From: SZUA-442 sp963759175
GTDB taxonomy: Bacteria; Actinomycetota; Acidimicrobiia; Spongiisociales; UBA5794
Assembly (NCBI GenBank): GCA_963759175.1
Contig: CAVWXP010000008.1
Location: forward strand, 1 to 64,000
Direction of reading: 5' to 3'
DNA: 64,000 nt
Under the pieces are notes generated by a model that saw nothing but the letters and a program-made list of their open reading frames with translations, was not told where the DNA came from and ran no database searches. The position numbers and the translations under genes are program-made. This document shows, one piece after another, positions 33,709-42,952 of this stretch. Position 1 is the stretch's first letter. Each line of letters opens with the position of its first letter.

Positions 33709-35445
33709 TCAGTCGGAGGGACTCCCCGCTCCGTCTGCAAGAGGTGGCTGCTGATCCTCGGCCAATTGCATTCGGCGGAGGAAGTCGGTGACGCCGTCGT
33801 CGACTTCGAGGTAGATGCCCTCGCCGGCGAGACGGTCAACGATGCCGGTCGACACAAGTTCGCCCTGTATCTCGGTTCTCACTCGCGCCATCGCGAATCC
33901 GATGGTCTCCTGGTCGAGTTGGTCGAGCATCTCGACGAGCACCTGGGCGCCGGTCGAATCGATGTCGGTGACGGCCTCGGCGTCGAGCAGCACCTCGGTG
34001 ACCGCGTCTTCGGCCGTGTCGATGGCTGAGCTGATGTCGTTGCGGAGTTGGGTCGCGTTGGCGAAGAAGATCGGGGCGTCGAACCGGTAGATGAGGAGTC
34101 CGGGGAACGTCGTGGTGTCGGTGTGATCTTCAACGTCCCGGTAGGTGTCGGTTCCATCGAGACGCCCGAGCACCGCTGTGTGGGGGGACGACGCTCGCAG
34201 CACGACGGCGAGAAGCGACAGCGCCACGGCAACCAGGATCCCTCCGAGCATCCCGATGATCAGCACGGCAAAGATCGTGAAGACGCCCATCCAGAACTCG
34301 GTTCGCCGATAGTGCCACAACGCGGTGAACTCGACGGTGTCGAGCAACCCGAGGCCGGCGACGATCACGACGCCGGCGAGGGTCGCATCCGGGAGATACG
34401 CGAAGACCGGAGCGAGCACGAGCAGGGTGAGGAGGACGAAAGCCGCCGCCCATAGATTCGCGACCTGGCTCTTCGCTCCCGCATCACCGAGCACGAAGCT
34501 CCTCGACTGGCTCCCGTTGACCGGGAACCCACCCAAGAACCCAGATCCGATGTTGGCGGCACCGATCCCGAAGAACTCCCGGTTGGCGTCGAGGCGATAG
34601 TTGCTGATGCTGGCGAGGGAGCGGCCGGTGAGCACGCTGTCGGGATAGACCAGCAGCGCCACGGCGAAGGCCGGACCCAGCAGACCAAGCGTGTCGCTGA
34701 GCGGAACCCCCGGCAGGCTCGGGATCGGAATGCCGGAGGGGAACTCTCCGACCACGGCAACGTCGATATTGAAGATCCATACGAGCGCCGTGAACACCAC
34801 CACGGCCACGAGGGCTCCCGGAATCGCCCGTGCGAAGCGCTTGAACAGCATGACGATCGCGATCGTGCCGACACCGATCGCCAGCGCAGCAAGATCGGTG
34901 TCGCCGAGGTTGCGAAGAACGCCACCGATGTCGGTGATGTAGAGACTCGCGTCGATGTCGATGCCGAACAGCTTCGGCAACTGGCTTGCGACGATCAGGA
35001 TCCCCGATCCGAACACGTATCCGGCGAGGATGGGACGCGAGAAGAAGTCGGCGATTCGGCCGAGGCGCAGGAAGCCACCGATGAGCAGCATCGCTCCGAC
35101 GAAGATGCTGAGCATCGCCGCCATGGCGATGTACTCCTCGGACCCCATCGCGGCTCGCGGCGCCAGGATCGTGGCGACCATGATCGCAACAGTGGACTCG
35201 GGCCCGACGTTGAGTTCCTTGCTCGAACCCCATATCCAGTAGAGGACGAGCGCCCCGACGGCGGCGTAGAGGCCGTTGACCGACGGCATGCCGGCAAGCG
35301 CGGCATATCCGAGCGACTGGGGGACCAGCATCGCCCAGACGGTCAACCCGGCGAGCATGTCGGGGCGAACCCAGGATCGCTTGTACCGCCTGAGCATCCC
35401 GATGCCCGGCGCAAACCGGTCGATTCCGTCCGTGTGTTCAGTCAT
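33709..35445 (-). CDS. SulP-family anion transporter with STAS domain
   Basis: 578 residues. The SulP signature is LAGLTVWAMLVPQSLGYAAL; about 12-14 transmembrane helices follow, with GGFPVNGSQSRSFVLGDAGA typical of the core. A C-terminal STAS domain (about 430-560) has LLIYRFDAPIFFANATQL and DAEAVTDIDSTGAQVLVEML. Transport of sulfate, bicarbonate or another anion cannot be decided from sequence. It follows the 35455-35931 gene by 9 bp and is probably the last gene of a unit starting at 36574. A second SulP gene is at 42953-44622. Confidence 0.9.
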   Translation of the reverse strand: MTEHTDGIDRFAPGIGMLRRYKRSWVRPDMLAGLTVWAMLVPQSLGYAALAGMPSVNGLYAAVGALVLYWIWGSSKELNVGPESTVAIMVATILAPRAAMGSEEYIAMAAMLSIFVGAMLLIGGFLRLGRIADFFSRPILAGYVFGSGILIVASQLPKLFGIDIDASLYITDIGGVLRNLGDTDLAALAIGVGTIAIVMLFKRFARAIPGALVAVVVFTALVWIFNIDVAVVGEFPSGIPIPSLPGVPLSDTLGLLGPAFAVALLVYPDSVLTGRSLASISNYRLDANREFFGIGAANIGSGFLGGFPVNGSQSRSFVLGDAGAKSQVANLWAAAFVLLTLLVLAPVFAYLPDATLAGVVIVAGLGLLDTVEFTALWHYRRTEFWMGVFTIFAVLIIGMLGGILVAVALSLLAVVLRASSPHTAVLGRLDGTDTYRDVEDHTDTTTFPGLLIYRFDAPIFFANATQLRNDISSAIDTAEDAVTEVLLDAEAVTDIDSTGAQVLVEMLDQLDQETIGFAMARVRTEIQGELVSTGIVDRLAGEGIYLEVDDGVTDFLRRMQLAEDQQPPLADGAGSPSD

Positions 35446-35454
35446 CTCGGTCCC

Positions 35455-35931
35455 TCACGGGTGTCTCGGGGTCGGTCGGCTCATGTCGGCTGGGGCGTCG
35501 TCGTGAGAGCCGTCTTTGGCGTTCCCGATCCGGGTGCCTCGCTCGACTTCGAGCTCGAGCAGCACATCGACAACATGATTCATCTGCTCATCGGTGACGG
35601 GATCGAACCGGTATGCCTCGTGGACGAAGGCCGCCGTGTCGCCTCGGAAGTCGTGTCCGAAGGACTTGAACTGTCCAGGAATCACTCGCATTGCGTTCAT
35701 GGCATCCACCATCACCTGAACGAATGAGATCAGCGGCACCCATTCCATCCGTTCCGGCACCCCACGTCCCCTGGTGTCGGATGCAAGCCAAGCAGGGCGT
35801 TTCACCGCCATGCGGAATGACATCTGAGCGATCGGATCATTGTCGTGGTCCAGCACGATCGCCCGAAGCTGATTGGCTTCCGCTCGAGGGAGTCCATGCA
35901 ACTCTTCGATGCGGTCGAACGCATCGTTCAT
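35455..35931 (-). CDS. Alpha/beta-hydrolase-family C-terminal domain, possibly truncated
   Basis: 158 residues. The segment HDNDPIAQMSFRMAVKRPAW, ERMEWVPLISFVQVMVDAMN and PGQFKSFGHDFRGDTAAFVH matches the C-terminal end of a family of large actinobacterial membrane-associated alpha/beta-hydrolases (the part with the HxxDP and GHxY-like positions). Those are usually about 500 residues with an N-terminal membrane domain and nucleophile elbow, both absent here. The catalytic Ser is therefore missing. It is either a domain remnant or a stand-alone regulator. It lies in a run with 35993-36574 and the SulP gene. Confidence 0.6.
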   Translation of the reverse strand: MNDAFDRIEELHGLPRAEANQLRAIVLDHDNDPIAQMSFRMAVKRPAWLASDTRGRGVPERMEWVPLISFVQVMVDAMNAMRVIPGQFKSFGHDFRGDTAAFVHEAYRFDPVTDEQMNHVVDVLLELEVERGTRIGNAKDGSHDDAPADMSRPTPRHP

Positions 35932-35992
35932 ATTCGATCTTTGGGGAAATGGTTGGCGCTCATCGCGGTCGCCACTTCGTGTTCGAGATGCT

Positions 35993-36574
35993 TCAGGTTG
36001 AGATCCGTACGTACGTGATGGAGGGAACGTCGGCCAGGGTGTCTTCGACGATCGACACCAGGCTCTCGGGACATCCGATCACCAGGCTCACTCCACAACG
36101 GTCTGTCTGACCACCGACGCGGGCGAGATCCCCCCACGACATCGACCTCCGGGTCTCAGCAGCGAGCGTTGAGAGCCCTGCGCGCTCCCCTGGTTTGCCT
36201 GCGAGGTAGCCGGTTCCATCAACAGCCGACGGGTATAGCCAAAGGACGAGGCCGGTTGCCGGCCCCCAACCGTCCCCGAGCGCTCGACCGATAGTTGATG
36301 AAAGAGCGAACTTCCTGAGGATCTTCGTTGCCCCGCCGTCTTGTGGTCCGACGATCGCCATATCGACCTGGTCGACAACGTTCCTCTCGACGAGGAGGTC
36401 CTTCACCGCCTGATAGGCATTTCGGGCCGCTTCAACGGACTCCAGACATGCTGTGATGAGGACGATGGTCTCAGGCCCTGGGGATTCGCTGTCGTCATAC
36501 CGATCCGGAGGCACAGCGTCACTCCAACGACGGCGCTGTGGCTGAGACACCAGCCGATGCACCAGATCGCTCAC
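35993..36574 (-). CDS. Hypothetical protein with a DUF1269-like tandem
   Basis: 193 residues from GTG 36574 (VSDLVHRLVSQPQRRRW). A strand-helix unit (ETIVLITACLESVEAARNAY, VVDQVDMAIVGPQDGGATK) is followed by a Gly-rich insert and a second similar unit (SLVIGCPESLVSIVEDTLAD). This echoes DUF1269/GlsB-type stress membrane proteins like the one at 46050-46835, but without a glycine zipper. The operator-like dyad at 36627-36641 is centred 60 bp upstream of the start. Function unknown. Confidence 0.6.
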   Translation of the reverse strand: MSDLVHRLVSQPQRRRWSDAVPPDRYDDSESPGPETIVLITACLESVEAARNAYQAVKDLLVERNVVDQVDMAIVGPQDGGATKILRKFALSSTIGRALGDGWGPATGLVLWLYPSAVDGTGYLAGKPGERAGLSTLAAETRRSMSWGDLARVGGQTDRCGVSLVIGCPESLVSIVEDTLADVPSITYVRIST

Positions 36575-36626
36575 GAGGTTCGTACTTCATATGCGAGACC
36601 ATTGCGCGCTTCGATCAATGGCGCAT

Positions 36627-36641
36627 CACCCGAAACGGGTG
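36627..36641. promoter_or_regulatory. Dyad operator, site a
   Basis: CACCCGAAACGGGTG, a perfect 6-3-6 palindrome, centred 60 bp upstream of the start at 36574. Lies between that gene and the LuxR regulator stop at 36664. Confidence 0.65.
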
Positions 36642-36663
36642 CGATTGGTGGAAGGTCCGCGGC

Positions 36664-39331
36664 TCAGTCGACCAGGTGAAGGAAGCGAGCGGCTGCAACC
36701 GCTTCACTGCGCTTCCCGGCGCCGAGCTTTCGGTAGATGATCTTGAGGTGGGATTTCACGGTGTTGCGGGAGATCATCAGCTCCTCCGCCAGTTCGGCAT
36801 AGGTCATGTGGCTCGGCAAGAGCCTCAAGAGAGTCAACTCGCTCTGCGTGAGTGGTTCGAGAAGGGTGAACTCATGGACTCCGGGAGACGGTGGAGTCGC
36901 CGTTGATGCGGGAGCAATCAGATGCCCGCTGATGGCGACCGCGTTGTCGAACGTCGCACCAAACCTGGATCGCTCGTCGAGGAATCGCTGGATATGACCG
37001 GTCTCCGAGGCGAGGCGCATTGCGGCGGCAAGGGCGGTGATCGCATCCTCTTGTTCGCCTACCGTGAGCAGCCAGCGTGCCTCGACGAGGAACCCATCCA
37101 TGCGATGCACAACCGTCACTTCTCGGTTGTCTGGAAGTGCCTCGAGCAGCGTTCGTGGATCCTGGCCTTGCTGCGCAACGAGCCATGCTTTCAACAGGGC
37201 GTGTCGGATCGAGGGCCCCCCGACATCTTCGAATTGCCCGATCAACTCTGCTGCCTTGTCGACATCTCCTTCGAGCAAGTGGAACCGCACGGATTCCTCG
37301 AGGATCCGGTCGTGGTACACACCCTTAACGTGACGCCCTGCTGGCGTGATCCGTGCGCGATCGAGTTCCTTGCGAACGGACGCCATATCGCCAAGGGACC
37401 ACGACGCACGCGCCCGGACAAGATGCGCCTCGACGAACGCCGGGACATACGCGCTCGTGTCGATCCTATCCATGACTGGATCGAGGAGTTCGAACACGTC
37501 CTGCAGTTCGCCCCGTTCCCAGGCGACACGTGCTGCGGGAACCGTCACCATGCCGAACTGTGTCGTCGAGCCGAAGCCGGACGACATGAGTTCGTCTCTG
37601 GAGGAGAACGTCAGAGCCTCGACCTCGCTGAGCTGACCGCGACCAAACTCCAGATTCGCTCGCTTCGTGATCCCGTCGGCCCGATTCGCCGGAATCTTGC
37701 TCTCGGGGGAGAAGATCCACTCGTACCATCGCTCGAGTTGTCGCATACCCAAGCTGTACTGCTCATCAGCGGACAGGAGAGCACCGAATACCGACTCGAC
37801 GAAGCCGTTCTTGCCGGGCACGCCTGCCATCCCCTTGACCAACTCAACGACGCGGGCAAGGTCTCCCCTGCGATACGCAGACATCGCGATCGCTTCATCC
37901 AGGAACTGAGCAGAGGTCATTCCAAGCGGCCCCGTTTCACCTATCCACGCATCATCGACTGAACTATCCCGAGCCTCGATGAGTCCGTCGATGGCATAGT
38001 CGAGGACGTGATCGAGCTCTGATTCGGGTTTGTCAAGGTAGACAGCGGCCATACACCACGCCGTACGCATGAGAATTGACACGTCCGAACTCAAGCTGTT
38101 GAGCTCGCTGATCATGTCGTAGAGGGTGGACGCCTGGCCTGCGCCGAGCAATTCCGGGAGAGCCTCGGTGATCCAAACGTCGACCTCGTCGGCGACGCCA
38201 CCTCGCGCAGCGAGCGAAACCGCCTCGAGCGTGTTCCCATGACCGTGCATCCATCGTGCCGCAACCCCACACAGGTCTGCGGCACGCTTCGGCTGCTGAC
38301 GCCACAGGACTGCTCGCATCGACATCTTGAGTATGTCGTGGTAGGCGTATTCGGTACCGCCGTCGTTGCTTGCGCTCGTGAACAACCCCGATTGCTCGAG
38401 TTGGTGGAGAATCGCTGCGCTGTCCGCCCTCCCTGTGAGGTGATCGCACAGCTCCGTCGGCATGACGTCGAGGATCGAGGTGTCGAGGAGGAACTGTCTT
38501 TCGGCGCCATCGAGATGATCAAGGACCTCCTCGACCAGGTAGCGACCAACGGCGTCATAGGCGCCATCGAAGGACCCCACCGCCGGCACTTCTGAAATCG
38601 ACGCTTCGGTACCACGGAACGATGCTGCCCCGGCAGCAAGCCGAATCCCGCCGATCCACCCCATGGCTCGGCGATTCAGCTCCGTTCGCGACGCTGTCCG
38701 TGGTCTCGTGGCCGTAGACCCTGGTGATGAGATCGGTGGCCTCCGCGTCGGTGCACCTCAGGTGAGCGGTCCTGATCTCGAGCAGGTCCCCCGAAACGCG
38801 ATACCGAGAGATGCTGAAGGAAGGATCCGACCGCCCGATGAGAACGATGTGGACCCGCTCGGGCATCTGGGCCACGACCTGCGCCAGAAGATCGCTTGAG
38901 CCACCCGCGGACAGGGCCTGGATGTCATCGATGACCAGGATGCACGAGTCAGAGCCCTCAGCGAATGCGGCCGACATCGCGTCAATTGCACGCACGAGGC
39001 CGTTCGACGGGTTCGACATGACCTCGAGGGTCGCGCCTGCGACATCCGGGTAGACGGTCGCCACGGATTCCACGAGATGCGTTGCCAGCCTGACCGGGTC
39101 GTTGTCATACCGATCGAGCGAGAGCCAACCGACGGGAAGTTCCGGGTGGTAGGACAGCCAGTCTGCAACCAACCAGGTCTTCCCGAACCCCGCAGGCGCC
39201 GTCACGACGGTGATCCGATGGTCGAGGATTCCCTCGGACAACGCGAGCAACGCTCTTCGCTCGATGGCGGATGCGGGCAACCGAACAGGTCGGACCTTCG
39301 TTGGGACGGCCGTGACCTGTTGTTCACCCAT
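36664..39331 (-). CDS. MalT/LuxR-family ATPase regulator, one frameshift
   Basis: About 888 residues if one base is removed. The N-terminal STAND ATPase has VTAPAGFGKTWLVADWL (Walker A) and CILVIDDIQALSAGG (Walker B), up to GHETTDSVAN. TPR-like repeats follow, and then a LuxR HTH (LTQSELTLLRLLPSHMTYAE, MISRNTVKSHLKIIYRKLGA). The frames join at 38682-38683: dropping one C of CC restores VAN-ELNRRAMGWIGGIRL. It starts at ATG 39331. The dyad at 39393-39407 is 69 bp upstream of this start, suggesting autoregulation. The frameshift may be a sequencing indel. It is the best candidate for the protein binding the CACCCG-N3-CGGGTG sites. Confidence 0.85.
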
Positions 39332-39392
39332 GAGGAATCCAGACTCTCGTGCCGACACTATACGGATGGCGAGGCCGCTCACCGACCGAAAA

Positions 39393-39407
39393 CACCCCAT
39401 TCGGGTG
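39393..39407. promoter_or_regulatory. Dyad operator, site b (shared, divergent)
   Basis: CACCCCATTCGGGTG, one mismatch from the palindrome. Its centre (39400) is 69 bp from the LuxR start (39331) and 69 bp from the GTG start of the AI-2E-type permease (39469), exactly symmetrical. Confidence 0.65.
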
Positions 39408-39468
39408 AGGCAGGCACATGGCATCAACGGATACATTCGCCAGACCAACAGCGAGCCAAGGAGCACCG

Positions 39469-40566
39469 GTGGCTGCCAAGCAAGACACGCAGATCCAGAT
39501 GGATGGAGTCACCAGCACCGGCCGCAAGGCATGGGGTTTCGTGGGGATCATCGTCCTCTCGGTGATCATCTATGTCGCGCTCGCATCCCTCTCGGGCCTT
39601 GTCATCCCGCTCATCGTGGCTTCGGTGATCGGCGCACTCTTCGTTCCTCTCGTCGATCGGCTCGCAGGGTTCCTTCCGAGGAAGGGAGCCGCTGCCATCG
39701 TGCTCGTCGGTCTTCTCGTCGTCGGGTTCGGGGCGGTGGCCGTCGCCGTGAACGGGGTCGTCGACCAGGGGCCCGAGATTCGGGTCCAGATGGCCAGCGG
39801 TATCGAGACGATCCGGGAATGGCTTGCCGATGCAGGAATCGACATCTCGAGCGGCGAGCAGGTCGTCGACAGCGGCGAGGAGTCCATCACAGATATGGCT
39901 CCCGGCCTGACATCATTGGTCGGCTCGATCTTCTCGAGCGCCGGCGCTTTCGTGGCGGGAACGGCAGTGTCGCTCTTCCTGCTGTTCTACCTCCTCACTG
40001 ACTGGAAGATGATGACCGAGTGGGCGGGAACCCACCTGGGGCTTCCCCGGGACCTGGGGGCGGGAGTCGTCGACGACGCTGTCTGGTCGGTTCGCAGATA
40101 CTTCTATGCGCTCACGCTCACAAGCCTTTTCACAGCGGTCGTCATCGGGATAACCGCCGCCATCATCGGTGTTCCCCTCGCCTTCACGATCGCCCTCGTC
40201 ACCTTCATCACGTCGTACGTTCCGTACGTCGGGGCATTCGTGTCCGGTGCCTTCGCTGTTCTGATAGCCCTGGGAGGCGGCGGGATCGAGGATGCCCTGG
40301 TGATCCTCGCAGTGATTCTGCTCGTCCAGATCGTGCTCCAGCCAATTCTCCAGAATCGCATGACGGCGTCGGAACTCGACCTGAATCCCGTCGTGAGCTT
40401 CGGATCGACGATCGTCGGTGGAGCATTCGCCGGTGTGCTCGGAGCGACGCTGTCCGCACCCGTCGTAGCCGCGGTCATTCGCATCAACGCCCGCGTCAAG
40501 GACTACGAGCAGCACGGACAGGTCGACCGAACCAACGCTGCCACCCATGGTGGCGACGGGTCGTGA
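39469..40566 (+). CDS. AI-2E-family transporter (TqsA/YdiK type permease)
   Basis: 365 residues from GTG 39469. This start is chosen because AAGGAG lies 5 bases ahead and because it places the shared operator at the spacing seen elsewhere. An upstream ATG (39418) would put the operator only 18 bp away. About eight transmembrane helices are grouped 3+5 (GFVGIIVLSVIIYVALASLS, SGLVIPLIVASVIGALFVPL), with the family-typical NPVVSFGSTIVGGAFAGVLG near the end. Members export small molecules or Na+/H+; the substrate is unknown. Followed at 35 bp by the next membrane gene. Confidence 0.88.
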   Translation: MAAKQDTQIQMDGVTSTGRKAWGFVGIIVLSVIIYVALASLSGLVIPLIVASVIGALFVPLVDRLAGFLPRKGAAAIVLVGLLVVGFGAVAVAVNGVVDQGPEIRVQMASGIETIREWLADAGIDISSGEQVVDSGEESITDMAPGLTSLVGSIFSSAGAFVAGTAVSLFLLFYLLTDWKMMTEWAGTHLGLPRDLGAGVVDDAVWSVRRYFYALTLTSLFTAVVIGITAAIIGVPLAFTIALVTFITSYVPYVGAFVSGAFAVLIALGGGGIEDALVILAVILLVQIVLQPILQNRMTASELDLNPVVSFGSTIVGGAFAGVLGATLSAPVVAAVIRINARVKDYEQHGQVDRTNAATHGGDGS

Positions 40567-40600
40567 CGGACAACCAGGTCCCGGACCACAAGGAGCGATG

Positions 40601-40996
40601 ATGGCAAGGGAAACAAGCGGCTGGGCTGTTGGCTGGACGATGTTCGCCGCGATCATGATGCTGATGATGGGCGGCTGGTGGATCATCGCCGGATTCGTCG
40701 CGGTCGTGAACGACGAGTTCTTCGTCGTCACGCAGGACTGGATCTTTCAATTCGATGTCTCGACGTGGGGCTGGATCCACCTCATCATCGGGGCGATCGT
40801 GCTCATCGCAGGATTCGGTCTGTTCACGGCCGCGACCTGGTCTCGGGTCGTGGGAGTCATCCTCGCCGTGCTTTCGGGCCTCATCGCCTTCGCATGGCTG
40901 CCCTGGTATCCGGTCTGGGGTGCGATATTCATCGCCGTATCGATCTTCGTCGTGTGGGCACTCACAGCCCATGGCGAAGACATAACACACGCATAG
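40601..40996 (+). CDS. Four-helix membrane protein (DUF7144-like)
   Basis: 131 residues. ATG 40601 is preferred over 40598 because of AAGGAG spacing. It has four hydrophobic helices (GWTMFAAIMMLMMGGWWIIA, LIIGAIVLIAGFGLFTAATW, VVGVILAVLSGLIAFAWLPW, AIFIAVSIFVVWAL) and is typical of a small actinobacterial stress-associated membrane family. Located between the AI-2E-type permease and the K+ channel, in one direction with short gaps, so probably one operon under operator b. Confidence 0.75.
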   Translation: MARETSGWAVGWTMFAAIMMLMMGGWWIIAGFVAVVNDEFFVVTQDWIFQFDVSTWGWIHLIIGAIVLIAGFGLFTAATWSRVVGVILAVLSGLIAFAWLPWYPVWGAIFIAVSIFVVWALTAHGEDITHA

Positions 40997-41015
40997 GAAC
41001 GGCGTAGATTCCCTC

Positions 41016-41324
41016 ATGACGGCCGAACCCATGTCAAACACCGAGACCCTCTTCGACAAGCACGTGTATCAGTTCCTCGCGGGAGGAGCCGTCCTTCTTG
41101 TCGTCACGGGAACGATCGTCTACCGAATCCTCGAGGACTGGAGTTGGGTCGATTCCGTCTACTTCAGTGTTGTTGCCATAACGACGGTTGGGTTCGGTGA
41201 TCTGAGCCCGTCGACGGATGCGTCGAAGATCTTCACTGTGGTGTACATCATGGTGGGGATATCGCTGATCACGACCTATCTGAACGCACGGCTCAAGGTC
41301 AGGGCCGCCAAGCGCATCGGCTGA
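41016..41324 (+). CDS. Two-helix potassium channel
   Basis: 102 residues. TM1 (FLAGGAVLLVVTGTIVYRIL), pore helix, selectivity filter T57-V-G-F-G-D62 (AITTVGFGDLSP), TM2 (IFTVVYIMVGISLITTYL). This is the minimal 2-TM K+ channel fold acting as a tetramer. It has no regulatory RCK domain. ATG 41031 (MSNTETLF) is an alternative start. Last gene of the presumed operon 39469-41324. Confidence 0.9.
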   Translation: MTAEPMSNTETLFDKHVYQFLAGGAVLLVVTGTIVYRILEDWSWVDSVYFSVVAITTVGFGDLSPSTDASKIFTVVYIMVGISLITTYLNARLKVRAAKRIG

Positions 41325-41383
41325 CGTCTGTGCGCGGGCCACGGTCTAGCCAGGCGGTCCTGAGCCTGTTGATCTCCGGCACA

Positions 41384-41398
41384 CACCCGAATCGGGTG
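41384..41398. promoter_or_regulatory. Dyad operator, site c
   Basis: CACCCGAATCGGGTG, perfect arms, centred 72 bp upstream of the lipoprotein start at 41463. Confidence 0.65.
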
Positions 41399-41462
41399 AT
41401 GATTCGAACTCGATTTCGTGACAGGTTGCCAGCATCAACTCATGGCCAGAGAGAGGGCAGCA

Positions 41463-42332
41463 ATGCGTCGCTTCCGCAACATTCCAAACGTGATCCTCAT
41501 GGTGGTTCTGGCCCTGGCGGTCGGACTCGCCGCGTGCGACAGCGACACTTCCATCGAATTGCGCCCCGAGGATGGGACCGCAGCTCCAGAATCCCCTGAG
41601 GCCACCACGCCACCCGAGACGGCACCTCCCGAAACCCCAGATGTGGGAGGCAACGGTGACGCCGCTCAACCCGCCGACGGAGAAGACGGCGACGGTATCC
41701 CGCCCTGGGTGTGGATCGTCGGACTTCTTGCGCTCGTCGGACTCGTCTCGTGGCTCGGAGCGCGCTCAGGGTCCAATCGTTCAGAACCCGCCGATGCAGC
41801 TCAACCTCCGCCAACTCCGGACGAACCAGCGGCCGCGGCCGTTCGCCAAGCGCTTGGTGATGCCCAATGGCTCCACGACAAGTTCGACACGATTGCGGTC
41901 GTCTCCCATGCCGACGCGACATATGCATCCACCACGAACCCGGATTCCCCACCGCCCCTGTCTACAGATTGGGATGCGATTCCGTCACGTCTCGCCGATG
42001 CGAGAAGCAGCCTCACTACGGCATCAGGGGTGACACGTGATCCAGCAATCGCCAACGCATGCACGCAGCTGATGTCGCATATGGATTCGACGAGCACGGC
42101 CATCTCCGGTTGCCACGACGCTCGGGTTGCTCGTCGGGCAGCCGATGACGGTCTACCCAACGCAATTCCGCAACAAGAAGCGTGGGCTGCGGATCAGCGA
42201 GCCCAGGACGACCTGTCGGTTTCGCGGTCCGCCCTGCAGGTCGGGATGCGACCGCCTCGTCCGCGCGCGGCATCTGAGCATTCAGGCGAGGCCTCGGCGA
42301 TCCGGTCCCGGGCGAAAGGGAACATGAAATGA
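41463..42332 (+). CDS. Lipoprotein with internal transmembrane helix
   Basis: 289 residues from ATG 41463 behind GAGAGAGGG. A lipobox (LALAVGLAAC) is followed by a Pro/Glu/Thr-rich linker (ESPEATTPPETAPPETP), then a transmembrane helix (WVWIVGLLALVGLVSWLG), then a soluble helical part with two Cys (NACTQLMSHMDSTSTAISGC). No family was recognised. The stop overlaps the DUF202 start (ATGA), so they are coupled. Operator c precedes it. Confidence 0.7.
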   Translation: MRRFRNIPNVILMVVLALAVGLAACDSDTSIELRPEDGTAAPESPEATTPPETAPPETPDVGGNGDAAQPADGEDGDGIPPWVWIVGLLALVGLVSWLGARSGSNRSEPADAAQPPPTPDEPAAAAVRQALGDAQWLHDKFDTIAVVSHADATYASTTNPDSPPPLSTDWDAIPSRLADARSSLTTASGVTRDPAIANACTQLMSHMDSTSTAISGCHDARVARRAADDGLPNAIPQQEAWAADQRAQDDLSVSRSALQVGMRPPRPRAASEHSGEASAIRSRAKGNMK

Positions 42333-42685
42333 CGACTGAGGGAAGTCCCTCCCCGACTCGTCTGGCAGAACAACGGACCTACTTGGCGGCCGAGCGGACG
42401 CTCTTCGCCGTGCTGCGGACTGGTTTGGCCATCGCTGCCGGAGGCTCGGTGATCGTCTCCTTGCTTGGGGACCGCTGGCCATCGTGGATCCAGGTCCCCC
42501 TCGCGTCCGTGTTCCTCGTCGTGGGTTACGCCTTGGTACTCCTGGGCCTTCGCCGCTACCAAAATATCGCGAGGCGAGTCGAAGCTCGGGGTGGGAAGGA
42601 GCTCGACATCGTTCCCGTTCGCACCATGACGATCCTCACCTACTCGCTCGAGATCGCGATCACGGTGGTCGTCGTCCTTTTCTGA
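42329..42685 (+). CDS. DUF202/YidH-family membrane protein
   Basis: 118 residues. LAEQRTYLAAERTLFAVLRT is the family signature. Three transmembrane helices follow (GLAIAAGGSVIVSLLG, VPLASVFLVVGYALVLLGLR, ILTYSLEIAITVVVVLF). Function unknown; often in stress operons. Followed by a strong hairpin at 42768. Confidence 0.85.
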   Translation: MTTEGSPSPTRLAEQRTYLAAERTLFAVLRTGLAIAAGGSVIVSLLGDRWPSWIQVPLASVFLVVGYALVLLGLRRYQNIARRVEARGGKELDIVPVRTMTILTYSLEIAITVVVVLF

Positions 42686-42767
42686 CCGGCTCGTTCAACA
42701 GCTGAGGGCCGGACCGGACGCATCCGATCACCTCCCGCCCGATGGCACCAGAGCCGGTACCACCAAA

Positions 42768-42793
42768 GGGGGGCGACCTCACGGTCGCCCCCC
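42768..42793. terminator. Strong GC hairpin after the DUF202 gene
   Basis: Perfect 11-bp stem GGGGGGCGACC/GGTCGCCCCCC with loop TCAC, 83 bp after the stop at 42685 and facing the convergent SulP gene. No T-run follows, which is common for high-GC actinobacteria. It may serve both strands. Confidence 0.6.
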
Positions 42794-42799
42794 CCTCGT

Positions 42800-42952
42800 G
42801 TACGCGTTGTCCGACTGCTACTGCCTCGCCATCATCCTCTGATACTTGAGGTCGTCTGGCTCGAGATGGCTGACATCGTCATCCTCGAGGTCGATCCGAA
42901 CCCAGTTCAGCGTGCCCTGATATGCAATCGCGGCACCAGGGAGCTTTGGCGA
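42800..42952. other. 153 bp after the SulP stop
   Basis: Holds no recognised gene. In the SulP frame the sequence stays open for 42 codons after the TGA (42953-42955) to a TAG near 42823, encoding a tryptophan- and acid-containing tail (TLNWVRIDLEDDDVSHLEPD). It has no start codon. Confidence 0.35.
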
